The translations under genes were made by a program, and so were the position numbers. From Iamia sp963728655 (GTDB taxonomy: Bacteria; Actinomycetota; Acidimicrobiia; Acidimicrobiales; Iamiaceae): a stretch of DNA of 64,000 bases. Numbering within the stretch: the stretch's first letter is position 1; every line of letters starts with the position of its first letter. The notes under the pieces are model-generated. The model saw nothing but the letters and a program-made list of their open reading frames with translations. It did not search any database and was not told the DNA's origin. The DNA lies in the NCBI GenBank assembly GCA_963728655.1, contig CAVSLD010000001.1:248001-312000 (forward strand), in the 5' to 3' direction. Below, one piece after another: positions 8,126 through 15,118 of the stretch.

Positions 8126-9025
8126 TCAGACCGGGTCGAAGGTGCGGCTGGCGATGTGCTCCGGGCGCGGAGCGGGCGCCGCGAAGGGCGCCTCCAGCGC
8201 GTTGTCCACGCTGTTGTAGACGAGGAACACGTTGCGCCGGGGGTCCGGGCTGATGTTGCCGTTGGAGCCGTGCATCACGTTGCACTCGAAGAACACGACG
8301 GTGCCTGCGGGCCCGAGGGCCTGCTGGATCTGGCCCCGCCGGGCCAGCTCGACGAGGGAGTCGTCGTCGGGGACGCCGATCTCCTGCTTGCGCAGCGAGT
8401 GGCGGTGGTGGTCGGGCGGGGTCTCACCCACACACGACGTGAACCACTTGTGCGACCCGGAGATGGTGAGCAGCGGGCCGTTCCACGGGTTGTTGGGCGT
8501 GAGCAGCACCGAGGCGCTGACGGCCCGCATGCGGGGCATGCCGTCCTCCGCGTGCCAGGTCTCGAAGTCGGAGTGCCAGTAGAACTCCTTGCCCCGGAAC
8601 CCGGGCTTCAGGTTGATGCGGCTCTGGTGGATGTAGACGTCGGAGCCGAGCAGCTGGCGGGCGATGCGGGTCAGCTGGTGGTCCCGGGTGAAGGCCCCCA
8701 GGAGCCCGTCGAGCGTGTGGACCTCGAACAGCGAGCGCAGGGCGCCGCCGCCGGGCTCGAGGATGGCCTGCTCGCGGGAGCGGACGTCGTCGTCGGCGGC
8801 CAGGCCCTGCACCTCGGCGTCGAGGGCCTCGACCAGCTTGTTCGACAGGAGGTTGGGGATCACCAGCACGCCGGTGTCCTCGAAGGTGCGGATGTGCTCG
8901 GGTTCGAGCGGGCCGCGGAGGTCGCCGTGGACCACGGGGTCCAGGCGGGGCGTGATGGTGGCCGCCTCGACGCCGCGGGTGGGGTAGGCGTCGACCCGGG
9001 GCGGGGTGCTCATCGTCGTCGTCAT
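8126..9025 (-). CDS. ectD: ectoine hydroxylase EctD
   Basis: Fe(II)/2-oxoglutarate-dependent dioxygenase of 299 residues that converts ectoine to 5-hydroxyectoine. The diagnostic EctD segment is present near residues 144-170, containing FYWHSDFETWHAEDGMP with the iron-binding HxD; the distal iron His lies in NVMHGSNGNIS near 250, followed by the 2-oxoglutarate-binding Arg in PDPRRN. Its ATG overlaps the ectC stop by four bases (ATGA), so translation is coupled. Last gene of ectABCD. Its presence predicts hydroxyectoine, which protects against heat and desiccation as well as salt. Confidence 0.97.
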   Translation of the reverse strand: MTTTMSTPPRVDAYPTRGVEAATITPRLDPVVHGDLRGPLEPEHIRTFEDTGVLVIPNLLSNKLVEALDAEVQGLAADDDVRSREQAILEPGGGALRSLFEVHTLDGLLGAFTRDHQLTRIARQLLGSDVYIHQSRINLKPGFRGKEFYWHSDFETWHAEDGMPRMRAVSASVLLTPNNPWNGPLLTISGSHKWFTSCVGETPPDHHRHSLRKQEIGVPDDDSLVELARRGQIQQALGPAGTVVFFECNVMHGSNGNISPDPRRNVFLVYNSVDNALEAPFAAPAPRPEHIASRTFDPV

Positions 9026-9435
9026 GCCGGCGCTCCCTCCGGGGCGTCGTCCAGCTCGATCAGTGGGTAGACGCCGTCCTCGTCGTGGGTCTCGGCCCCG
9101 GTGCAGGGCGGGTTGAACACGCAGACCATGCGCATCTGGGAGCGGGCCCGGAGCACGTGGTGGTCGTGCTCGTCGAGCAGGTACACCGTGCCCGGCCCGA
9201 TCTCGTGGACCTCGCCGGTGGCGGTGTCGGTGAGGGTGCCCTCACCCTCGATGCAGTACACGGCCTCGATGTGGTTCCGGTACCACATGGTGGTCTCGGT
9301 GCCGGCGCCGATGAGGGTGTCGTGGAGCGAGAAGCCGACGCGGTCGTCGGCCAGCAGCAGCCGCCGCGAGCTCCAGGTCTCGGCCTTCACGTCGCGCTCG
9401 GTGCCGACGATGTCGTCCAGGGTGCGGACCTTCAC
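9022..9435 (-). CDS. ectC: L-ectoine synthase EctC
   Basis: Cupin-fold enzyme of 137 residues that cyclises N-gamma-acetyl-diaminobutyrate to ectoine. The MKVRTLDDIVGTERDV start, TMWYRNHIEAVYCIEGEG near residues 49-66 and GTVYLLDEHDHHVLRA near 81-96 are the conserved metal- and substrate-binding blocks of the family. The length is standard. Both ends overlap neighbours by ATGA (ectB stop and ectD start), so it is translated as part of one coupled operon. Confidence 0.97.
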   Translation of the reverse strand: MKVRTLDDIVGTERDVKAETWSSRRLLLADDRVGFSLHDTLIGAGTETTMWYRNHIEAVYCIEGEGTLTDTATGEVHEIGPGTVYLLDEHDHHVLRARSQMRMVCVFNPPCTGAETHDEDGVYPLIELDDAPEGAPA

Positions 9436-10721
9436 GACGTGACCTCCGTGCTGCGCAGCTCGTCACCCAGCCGGTCGACGGTCGCCTGGGCCGACTCGGA
9501 GATGATGGCCATGGCCGTGTCGATCTGCTCGTCGCTGACGATCAGCGGCGGCAGGAGCTTCACCACCTCGTCGGCCGGGCCCGCGGTCTCGATGATGAGG
9601 CCGCGGTCGAAGGCCTCGCTGGTGATGGAGTCGGCCACCTCGGGGGCGGTGGTGCCGAAGCCCTGGATGAGACCGACGCCGCGCAGGTCGTCGACCAGGC
9701 CGGGGTGGTCGGTCGCGATCTCCTTCAGCCCGGCCGTGACCTTCTCGGCCTTGCGGGCGGTCTCCTTGGAGAAGGCGTCGTCGGTCCAGAAGGTCTCGAG
9801 CGCGGCGGTGGCGGTGACGAAGGCGGCGTTGTTGCCGCGGAAGGTGCCGTTGTGCTCGCCCGGCTCCCACACGTCGTGCTCGGGCTTCATGAGCACGAGC
9901 GCGAACGGGAGCCCCGAGCCGGAGAGGGACTTCGACAGGCAGACGATGTCGGGGTCGAGGCCCATCTGCTCCCAGCTGAAGAACGGCCCGGTGCGGCCGC
10001 AGCCCACCTGGATGTCGTCGATGATGAGGAGGATGTCGTGGCGGCGGCACAGGGCCTGGAGGCCGCGCAGCCACTCGCTGGTGGCGACGTTGATGCCGCC
10101 CTCGGCCTGGGTGGTCTCGAGGATCACCGCGGCGGGCTTGTCCATGCCGCTGCCGTCGTCGGCGAGCATGGCCTCGAAGTAGCCGAGGGTGTCGGTGTCG
10201 TCGTCCATGAACCCCTCGTAGGGCATGGAGTCGGCCATGTGCAGGGGGACACCAGCACCCTTGCGCTTCATGCTGTTGCCGGTGACGGCGAGGCTGCCGA
10301 GGGTCATGCCGTGGAAGGCGTTGGTGAACCCGACGATGCGCTCGCGGCCGGTGACCTTGCGGGCCAGCTTGAGGGCGGACTCGACGGCGTTGGTGCCGGT
10401 CGGCCCGGGGAACTGGATCTTGTACTCGAGGCCCCGAGGCGTGAGGACGACGTCCTCGAAGCGGTGGAGGAAGTCGCGCTTGGTGGTGGTGGCCATGTCG
10501 AGGCCGTGGATGATGCCCTTGCCGGCGATGTGCTCGGCGAGGGGGCCCATGAGGGCGGGGTGGTTGTGGCCGTAGTTCAGGGCACCGGCACCGGCGAAGA
10601 AGTCCAGGTAGCGGCGGCCGTCCTCGCCGATGAGCTCGCAGCCCTCGGCGGAGGCGAACACGGCCGGCCAGGATCGGCAGTAGCCACGCACCTCGGATTC
10701 GAGGCGTTCGAAGGTCTCCAT
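9432..10721 (-). CDS. ectB: diaminobutyrate--2-oxoglutarate transaminase EctB
   Basis: PLP-dependent class III aminotransferase, 429 residues, converting aspartate-semialdehyde and glutamate to L-2,4-diaminobutyrate, the first step of ectoine synthesis. NYGHNHPAL near residue 50, TNAFHGMTLG near 135, IIDDIQVGCGRTG near 228-240 and the PLP-lysine block LSKSLSGSGLPFAL near 264-277 are all in place. The ATG at 10721 is preceded by AGAGGAC. It is separated from ectA by 137 bases, unlike the tight ectBCD block, so an internal promoter is possible. No aspartokinase gene is linked here, so precursor supply must come from the general pathway. Confidence 0.97.
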   Translation of the reverse strand: METFERLESEVRGYCRSWPAVFASAEGCELIGEDGRRYLDFFAGAGALNYGHNHPALMGPLAEHIAGKGIIHGLDMATTTKRDFLHRFEDVVLTPRGLEYKIQFPGPTGTNAVESALKLARKVTGRERIVGFTNAFHGMTLGSLAVTGNSMKRKGAGVPLHMADSMPYEGFMDDDTDTLGYFEAMLADDGSGMDKPAAVILETTQAEGGINVATSEWLRGLQALCRRHDILLIIDDIQVGCGRTGPFFSWEQMGLDPDIVCLSKSLSGSGLPFALVLMKPEHDVWEPGEHNGTFRGNNAAFVTATAALETFWTDDAFSKETARKAEKVTAGLKEIATDHPGLVDDLRGVGLIQGFGTTAPEVADSITSEAFDRGLIIETAGPADEVVKLLPPLIVSDEQIDTAMAIISESAQATVDRLGDELRSTEVTS

Positions 10722-10858
10722 GTGTGATCAGTCCTCTGGTGTCTGGTGGTCTCGGTTCCCCCGGGTCCGGACCGGTCGCGACGTGGCGTCGCGGGCCCGC
10801 TTGTGCTCGTGCCCGTCGGCGCGCCCGGGGAGGCATGCCGACAGACCGTCGAGTCAGG

Positions 10859-11377
10859 TCAGGGCGTCCCCACCGGGATCCGGAACCGGACCTCGGCCTC
10901 GTGGTCACCGGGGAACAGGTCCTCGGCGAACAGCGGTGACTCGTCTACCCGGTTCCCGTGTCGCGAACCCAGGCCGCGGAACAGGGCGGCCGACGGGCCG
11001 TTCCCCGGTGTCACGGTGGCCTCGACGGCGGACGCGTCGGTCCGCTCCACGAGCACGTCGAGCAGGCGGGCTGCGATGCCCTCGCCGCGGCGGGCCTCCG
11101 ACGTGGCGACCTGCCAGACGAAGACCGTCTCGGGGGAGGCAGGGACGCGGAAGCCCATGACGAGACCGACCAGGTCGCCGTCGTCGTCGACGGCGACCAC
11201 GCTCGTCCCGGCGTGGTACTCGCCCCACATCACGTAGGCGTAGGGCGAGTTCTCGTCCAGGCCGGAGGCCCGGGCCAGGTCCCACATCGCAGGGCCGTCG
11301 GCTGCCGTCGGGCTCCGGAAGGAGAGACCGGTGGCACCCGAGGGGCCTGCGGCAGATGTGGGAGTCGTGGTCGTCAC
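10859..11377 (-). CDS. ectA: diaminobutyrate acetyltransferase EctA
   Basis: GNAT-fold acetyltransferase that acetylates the gamma-amino group of diaminobutyrate using acetyl-CoA. The EctA signature LDENSPYAYVMWGEYHAGTS spans about residues 40-60, followed by the GNAT acetyl-CoA site (VATSEARRGEGIAARLL) near 92-108 and the N-terminal substrate region FRSPTAADGPAMWDLA. I choose the GTG at 11377, giving 172 residues, the usual EctA size, with GAGG just upstream; an upstream in-frame start at 11443 would add 22 unconserved residues and cover the promoter. First gene of ectABCD, transcribed leftwards. Its base composition is slightly less GC-rich than its neighbours. Confidence 0.95.
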   Translation of the reverse strand: MTTTTPTSAAGPSGATGLSFRSPTAADGPAMWDLARASGLDENSPYAYVMWGEYHAGTSVVAVDDDGDLVGLVMGFRVPASPETVFVWQVATSEARRGEGIAARLLDVLVERTDASAVEATVTPGNGPSAALFRGLGSRHGNRVDESPLFAEDLFPGDHEAEVRFRIPVGTP

Positions 11378-11387
11378 GGCTGCCTCT

Positions 11388-11418
11388 ACGGTAGGCAGGC
11401 CGCACCACCTGACCACAA
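11388..11418 (-). promoter_or_regulatory. candidate promoter of the ect operon
   Basis: On the minus strand, TTGTGG (11418-11413) and TACCGT (11393-11388) flank a 19-base spacer, longer than ideal, with the ectA GTG ten bases past the -10. TACCGT is also the -10 box in front of other genes in this window. No GouR/EctR-like operator was recognised. Confidence 0.35.
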
Positions 11419-11481
11419 CACGTCGGCTGGTGGGATGGGTCACGGGCGGACGTCACACCCCCGGTTCCCTAGTGTGCGCCC

Positions 11482-11739
11482 ATGTCCTCCGAGGAGCGGT
11501 CCCTCAGCATGCCGGTGCGCGTGGGCGGGGTGCTGCTCGCCTGCGTGCTGCTCATCCCCGCCGTCCTCGGCGTGGCCGCGGCCGCCGCGTCCGGCAGCGC
11601 CCGGGGCGCCCTCGCCGTGCTCGGCTTCATCGTGTTCTTCGGCGGGATCATCCTCACGCTGGCCTGGTTCAAGCGCCAGGCCGCCGAGCAGCGCCAGCAC
11701 GACCGCCAGTGGGGCCCCCGTCCCCGACCCCCGGGCTGA
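11482..11739 (+). CDS. small two-helix membrane protein
   Basis: 85 residues with two hydrophobic segments, about residues 14-36 (GGVLLACVLLIPAVLGVAA) and 44-63 (LAVLGFIVFFGGIILTLAW), and a charged tail rich in Gln, Arg and His ending in PRPRPPG. Both termini probably face the same side. TAGTGT at 11470-11475 lies six bases before the ATG, so it is probably translated from a leaderless mRNA. Divergent from ectA and upstream of tRNA-Arg. The family is not recognised; the size and topology do not suggest a specific function. Confidence 0.65.
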   Translation: MSSEERSLSMPVRVGGVLLACVLLIPAVLGVAAAAASGSARGALAVLGFIVFFGGIILTLAWFKRQAAEQRQHDRQWGPRPRPPG

Positions 11740-11787
11740 GCAACGGGCTGGAGGGGCAGGGCGGGCGACGGGTAGGGTGCGCCCCCT

Positions 11788-11861
11788 GCGCTTGTAGCTC
11801 AATTGGATAGAGCATCTGACTACGGATCAGAAGGTTCGGGGTTCGAGTCCCTGCAAGCGCG
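11788..11861 (+). tRNA. tRNA-Arg (ACG)
   Basis: 74-base cloverleaf. Acceptor GCGCTTG (11788-11794) pairs with CAAGCGC (11854-11860), discriminator G. The anticodon stem TCTGA/TCAGA closes loop CTACGGA with anticodon ACG, read as ICG after wobble deamination, decoding CGU/CGC/CGA. T-loop GTTCGAG is canonical. No CCA is encoded. A TAGGGT box at 11773-11778 nine bases upstream is a plausible -10. Confidence 0.96.
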
Positions 11862-11863
11862 CT

Positions 11864-11895
11864 GAGGTCATGGTCGCGGCGTCGTGACCGACCTC
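11864..11895 (+). terminator. hairpin after tRNA-Arg
   Basis: GAGGTC-AT-GGTC (11864-11875) pairs with GACC-GACCTC (11886-11895) around a ten-base loop, leaving a two-base bulge. It starts three bases after the tRNA 3' end and could terminate its transcription. Confidence 0.45.
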
Positions 11896-12030
11896 CTCTG
11901 GGCCGACGAGGCTGCGCATCTTCCTCGTGGTGCCTGGGTAGACCGCCTCACCTCGAAGCTCTCGCTTCCGCCTGGCCTGTGGCCCTCGTCTCCCTGAGAC
12001 CGCGAAGCAGACGACACGAGGAGGCAGCCC

Positions 12031-12597
12031 ATGGCTCGCCCCGCTGGCGACGGCTCCGTCGCCACCACCCCTTCCACCTCGATCGACGCGGCCCGGCTCG
12101 CACTGCGCAGCCCCGCCATCGCCCCGACCCCGAGGCGCGACCGTCTGCTGGGGACGGCAGCCACGCTGTGGTGTCGAGGGCTCCAGTTCCCGACGGTGCG
12201 CCAGATCGGGGCGGCCATGGGCCACGCATCGCCGTCGTCGCCGCTCAACGGCTTCGGGCGGCTCATCGAGATCCAGGCCGAGGTCATCCGACGCGAGTGG
12301 CGGAGCATCGAGGAGGGCTGGCTGGGGGCGGGCCCTGCCGAGCGCAGCGCGTGGCTCGTCCTCCACGTGCGCCGCCTGCTCGCCCTCGACCCGGCGTGCG
12401 TGCGGCTCCCGGCCCTGGTGAGCACCGCGGTCTCCGCCGCGCAGCCGGGGGTCGTCGACGGGGCGTCCCTGGCTCCGCTGCACGCCCTCGCCGCCTTCGC
12501 CCACCTGCCGGCTCGTGCCGAGGAGGTCGCTCGGTCTCGCGCACCGGGCGGGGCTCGGCGGGTCGTCGACGGGCTCGACCTGGCGGTCTCGGCGTGA
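12031..12597 (+). CDS. TetR-like DNA-binding protein, uncertain
   Basis: 188 residues. Residues ~35-85 (RRDRLLGTAATLWCRGLQFPTVRQIGAAMGH...) follow the N-terminal TetR helix pattern, ending LNGFGRLIEIQAEVIRREW where TetR proteins have the YxHFxxKxxL turn. The C-terminal two thirds is Ala/Leu-rich helix without a known motif. GGAGG lies eight bases before the ATG. The next gene overlaps its stop (GTGA), so the two are coupled. It lies directly downstream of tRNA-Arg, at the start of a small accessory patch. I am moderately sure of the HTH and cannot assign a ligand or target. Confidence 0.5.
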   Translation: MARPAGDGSVATTPSTSIDAARLALRSPAIAPTPRRDRLLGTAATLWCRGLQFPTVRQIGAAMGHASPSSPLNGFGRLIEIQAEVIRREWRSIEEGWLGAGPAERSAWLVLHVRRLLALDPACVRLPALVSTAVSAAQPGVVDGASLAPLHALAAFAHLPARAEEVARSRAPGGARRVVDGLDLAVSA

Positions 12598-12932
12598 ACG
12601 GGCGACGGCTCGGTCGGCCGCATCGGGACGGCAACGGCTGCTGGACCGAGCACCTGGTGATCGACGGCCAGGAGGTCATCGTCCACCACGACGACCTCCC
12701 CCTCCACGACCGCACCACCGTCCGAGGCATCCCCTGCACGACCGCGGTCCGCACGGTCATCGACATCGCGCCCGAGGTCACGCCTGGCGAGCTCGACCTC
12801 GTCCTGGCCGATGGGCTCGACCGCGGGCTGTTCACGGTCGACGAGCTGGTCGCACGCCTGGCCGAGGCCGACATGGCGCACCGGCCAGGAGCGTTGCGGG
12901 TCTGCGAGGCCCTCGCTCGCCTGCTCGGATGA
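12594..12932 (+). CDS. AbiEi-type antitoxin/DUF559-related fragment
   Basis: 112 residues starting at a GTG that overlaps the upstream stop. The segment HDRTTVRGIPCTTAVRTVIDIAPEV followed by LDLVLADGLDRGLFTVDELVARL is typical of the middle of actinobacterial AbiEi-family (type IV toxin-antitoxin) and DUF559-related proteins. The N-terminal winged helix that usually precedes it is missing, and so is the C-terminal nuclease-like part of the longer relatives. It therefore looks like a remnant or a minimal form. It does not adjoin the nucleotidyltransferase directly; the XRE gene lies between. A function as antitoxin is only an inference from family resemblance. Confidence 0.45.
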   Translation: MNGRRLGRPHRDGNGCWTEHLVIDGQEVIVHHDDLPLHDRTTVRGIPCTTAVRTVIDIAPEVTPGELDLVLADGLDRGLFTVDELVARLAEADMAHRPGALRVCEALARLLG

Positions 12933-13041
12933 GCTCGCCCCGCGGAGGACACCACAGCATGGCGGGATCGGGCCGGAGGGCGAGGAGCTGGCGCCGAGAC
13001 CCTCGCCGTGGCGGCAGATCGGTCCCACGCCCGCCACGTCT

Positions 13042-13061
13042 GCATATCGACCTCGATATGC
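13042..13061. promoter_or_regulatory. perfect palindromic operator upstream of the XRE gene
   Basis: GCATATCGA (13042-13050), CC, TCGATATGC (13053-13061): a flawless 9-bp inverted repeat with a two-base centre, ending seven bases before the ATG at 13069. The right arm contains a -10-like GATATG, so a bound repressor would block polymerase. This is what autoregulation by an XRE-family antitoxin predicts. Confidence 0.75.
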
Positions 13062-13068
13062 TGAGGGC

Positions 13069-13389
13069 ATGGTCGGGGCCCTGGTGCGGCGGTTGCGGGA
13101 GGGCCGGGGCATGACCCAGGCCGACCTGGCCGCGGCCAGCGGGATCGACCAGCCGAACGTGTCCGCCATCGAGACGGGGCGACGGATCCCGAGCGCGCCG
13201 ACCTTCGCCCTGCTGGTCCGCTCGTGTGGCTACGAGGTGGCCGCCGTCGCCGGCGATGACGCCGTTCCCCTGGGCCGGCACACCGACGTCGAGCCGGCGG
13301 AGCCCCCGCCGCCGATGACCGAGGAGGAGAGGCGCCGGGCGCTGGTGGCCGTGCTCGAGGTGTCCGACGCGATCGTCCGCTCACGATGA
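13069..13389 (+). CDS. XRE-family regulator, probable antitoxin
   Basis: 106 residues. An XRE/Cro helix-turn-helix occupies residues 3-60 (LVRRLREGRGMTQADLAAASGIDQPNVSAIETGRRIPSAPTFALLV...), with MTQADLA and QPNVSAIE as the two helices. The C-terminal part is acidic and proline-rich (EPAEPPPPMTEEERR) and may bind a partner. It starts seven bases after a perfect palindrome and its stop overlaps the start of the nucleotidyltransferase (ATGA). Regulator first, four-base overlap and an operator at the start codon are hallmarks of toxin-antitoxin operons. I infer that it represses its own operon and neutralises the next protein. Confidence 0.75.
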   Translation: MVGALVRRLREGRGMTQADLAAASGIDQPNVSAIETGRRIPSAPTFALLVRSCGYEVAAVAGDDAVPLGRHTDVEPAEPPPPMTEEERRRALVAVLEVSDAIVRSR

Positions 13390-13943
13390 CCGATCTGGTC
13401 GACCTCATCGTCGCCGTCCACGACCGCCTGGACGAGGCCTCGATCGGCCATGCGTTCGGCGGCGCCCTCGCGCTCGCCTACGTCGCCGAGCCCCGCGGCA
13501 CGGTGGACATCGACGTCAACGCGTTCGTGCCGGTCGCCGAGGTCGGGCGGGTCGAGCGGGCGTTGGCGCCCCTCGGCTACGCCGCCCCGGAGCCGACCGC
13601 GCAGGACCCGCCGATCGCAGGGCACCGCCTCCGGAGCACGGCCCACCCGTTCCCGATCGACGTCTTCTGCGACCTGCACGAGCGGTACCGCTCCGTCGCC
13701 ACGCGGGTCGTGCGCCATCCCTTCGGGCGCGGCGACGACATCCTGCCCTTCCTGTCGGCGGAGGACCTCTGCGTCTTCAAGCTGTCGTTCGGGCGGGCCC
13801 AGGACTGGGTCGACCTCGAGAAGATCGCCCTCGCCCGTCCGGACCTCGACGTCGAGCTCGTCGCAGACCAGCTGGTGGCCCTTCGTGGCCCCACCATGCA
13901 CCGGCGCCTGTCCCGGTTCCGGTCCTGCTTCCGGGCCGCGTGA
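13386..13943 (+). CDS. nucleotidyltransferase, AbiEii/MenT-like, probable toxin
   Basis: 185 residues with a polymerase-beta-type nucleotidyltransferase core: FGGALALAY near residues 24-32 (GG motif), RGTVDIDVNAF near 37-47 (DxD metal site) and FPIDVFCDL near 92-100 (third Asp). The KLSFGRAQDWVDLEKIA block near 132-148 is the K...D motif common in AbiEii-like and COG4914-like toxins. Known members inactivate tRNA by adding nucleotides or transfer GMP/AMP to targets. Coupled to the XRE gene by a 4-base overlap. I call it a toxin from context and fold. An alternative is a nucleotidyltransferase for aminoglycosides or other small molecules, which the operon structure makes less likely. Confidence 0.7.
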   Translation: MTDLVDLIVAVHDRLDEASIGHAFGGALALAYVAEPRGTVDIDVNAFVPVAEVGRVERALAPLGYAAPEPTAQDPPIAGHRLRSTAHPFPIDVFCDLHERYRSVATRVVRHPFGRGDDILPFLSAEDLCVFKLSFGRAQDWVDLEKIALARPDLDVELVADQLVALRGPTMHRRLSRFRSCFRAA

Positions 13944-14065
13944 GCGCACCGTTCTCCAGCCCACCCGGTGCCGAGGGGCACGGGCGATGGGCGGACCACG
14001 GCACACGACCCCTCGCGGTGGGCCAAGATCCCGTCGTGCCGGTTCCGGAGGCGGGCGCCGTCTCC

Positions 14066-15031
14066 ATGCGGCTCTACCCGCACAACGACCTCGACGACGC
14101 AGGGGCGATCGTGGCCGAGATGGCGGCCCAGGCCGCCCTCGCCGCCGAGGTCGGCTTCGACGGGGTGATGACCAGCGAGCACCACGGCGGCTTCGCCGGC
14201 TACTCGCCCAACCCCCTCCAGCTGGCCGGCTGGCTGCTCACCGAGATGGCCTCGGGCTGGTGCGCGCCGTGCCCCCTCCTGCTGCCCCTGCGGCCGGTGG
14301 CCCTGGTGGCCGAGGAGGTGGCCTGGCTGGCGGCGCGCTTCCCGGGCCGGGTGGCCGTCGGCGTCGCCCCCGGGGCCCTGCCCCTCGACTTCGCGGTCAT
14401 GGACGTCGCCTTCGACGACCGCCTCGACCGCTACCGCGAGGGGCTGCCCCGCCTGGCGGCCCTGCTGCGGGGCGACGACCTGGGCGACCTGGCCGGCGAC
14501 CGGGCCCTGCGGGCCTGCGCCGACCGGCCCGTCACCGTCATCGGCACGGCCATGAGCCCGGCTGCGGCACGGCGGGCGGCCGAGGCCGGGGCCGGGGTCC
14601 TCTACGACGGGGCCAGCGACCCCGCCCGCCTGGGCCAGCTGTCGGCCGCCCACGACGCCGCCGGGGGAGCGGGGCCCAAGGTCCTCATCCGCCGGGTGTG
14701 GCTGGGCGACCCGCCCACCGAGGCCTTCGACCGCCAGCTCGAGGTGTACCGGGGCTACACGCCGGCGGCGGCCCAGCAGCACTGGCGCGACAACGGCTTC
14801 CTCTGCCGCGACGACCCCGCCGAGCTCGTCGCCGACCTGGTCGCCGCCGTCACCGAGTCCGCGGCCGACGTGGTCAACCTGCGCATCCACGTCGACGGCG
14901 TCACCCCCGGCGCCGCCCGCGACCAGATCGCCCGCCTGGGCACCGAGGTCGTCCCCCTCCTCCGGGATGCGCTGGGGGCGATGCGCCCGGCCGACGGCGA
15001 GGACGCCGCTCCCCGCGCGTCGCCCCGCTGA
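14066..15031 (+). CDS. luciferase-like (LLM-class) flavin-dependent oxidoreductase
   Basis: About 321 residues with the bacterial-luciferase TIM barrel. MRLYPHNDLDD at the start, EVGFDGVMTSEHHGGFAGYSPNP near residues 30-52, and GRVAVGVAPG near 96-105 match F420- or FMN-dependent oxidoreductases. The body continues with TVIGTAMSPAAARRAAEAGAGVLYD near 157-181 and a C-terminal DNGFLCRDDPAEL block. Start choice is uncertain: the ATG at 14066 has GGAGG 14 bases upstream; a GTG at 14036 would add ten residues. It stands alone after the toxin-antitoxin pair. The substrate is unknown; family members reduce or monooxygenate small organics. Confidence 0.8.
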   Translation: MRLYPHNDLDDAGAIVAEMAAQAALAAEVGFDGVMTSEHHGGFAGYSPNPLQLAGWLLTEMASGWCAPCPLLLPLRPVALVAEEVAWLAARFPGRVAVGVAPGALPLDFAVMDVAFDDRLDRYREGLPRLAALLRGDDLGDLAGDRALRACADRPVTVIGTAMSPAAARRAAEAGAGVLYDGASDPARLGQLSAAHDAAGGAGPKVLIRRVWLGDPPTEAFDRQLEVYRGYTPAAAQQHWRDNGFLCRDDPAELVADLVAAVTESAADVVNLRIHVDGVTPGAARDQIARLGTEVVPLLRDALGAMRPADGEDAAPRASPR

Positions 15032-15105
15032 CAACCCTGTCGCCGAGGGCGCAGGCAGCCCCTGCGTGCCCGGCCGGGCCCCCTGCGGATCGGGGATCGC
15101 GGCCG

Positions 15106-15111
15106 TAGCCT
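15106..15111 (+). promoter_or_regulatory. -10 box of the aldehyde dehydrogenase gene
   Basis: TAGCCT lies seven bases before the ATG at 15119 and no Shine-Dalgarno sequence intervenes, which predicts a leaderless transcript. Confidence 0.45.
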
Positions 15112-15118
15112 TGGTCAC

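Noticed and set aside
11788..13943. An integrated genomic island using tRNA-Arg as attachment site
   Set aside because: No integrase gene and no repeat of the tRNA 3' end was found downstream; the patch is accessory-looking but integration cannot be shown.
12594..13943. A classical AbiEi-AbiEii abortive-infection pair
   Set aside because: The AbiEi-like fragment lacks its winged helix and is separated from the nucleotidyltransferase by an XRE gene with its own operator, so the XRE gene is the better antitoxin candidate.
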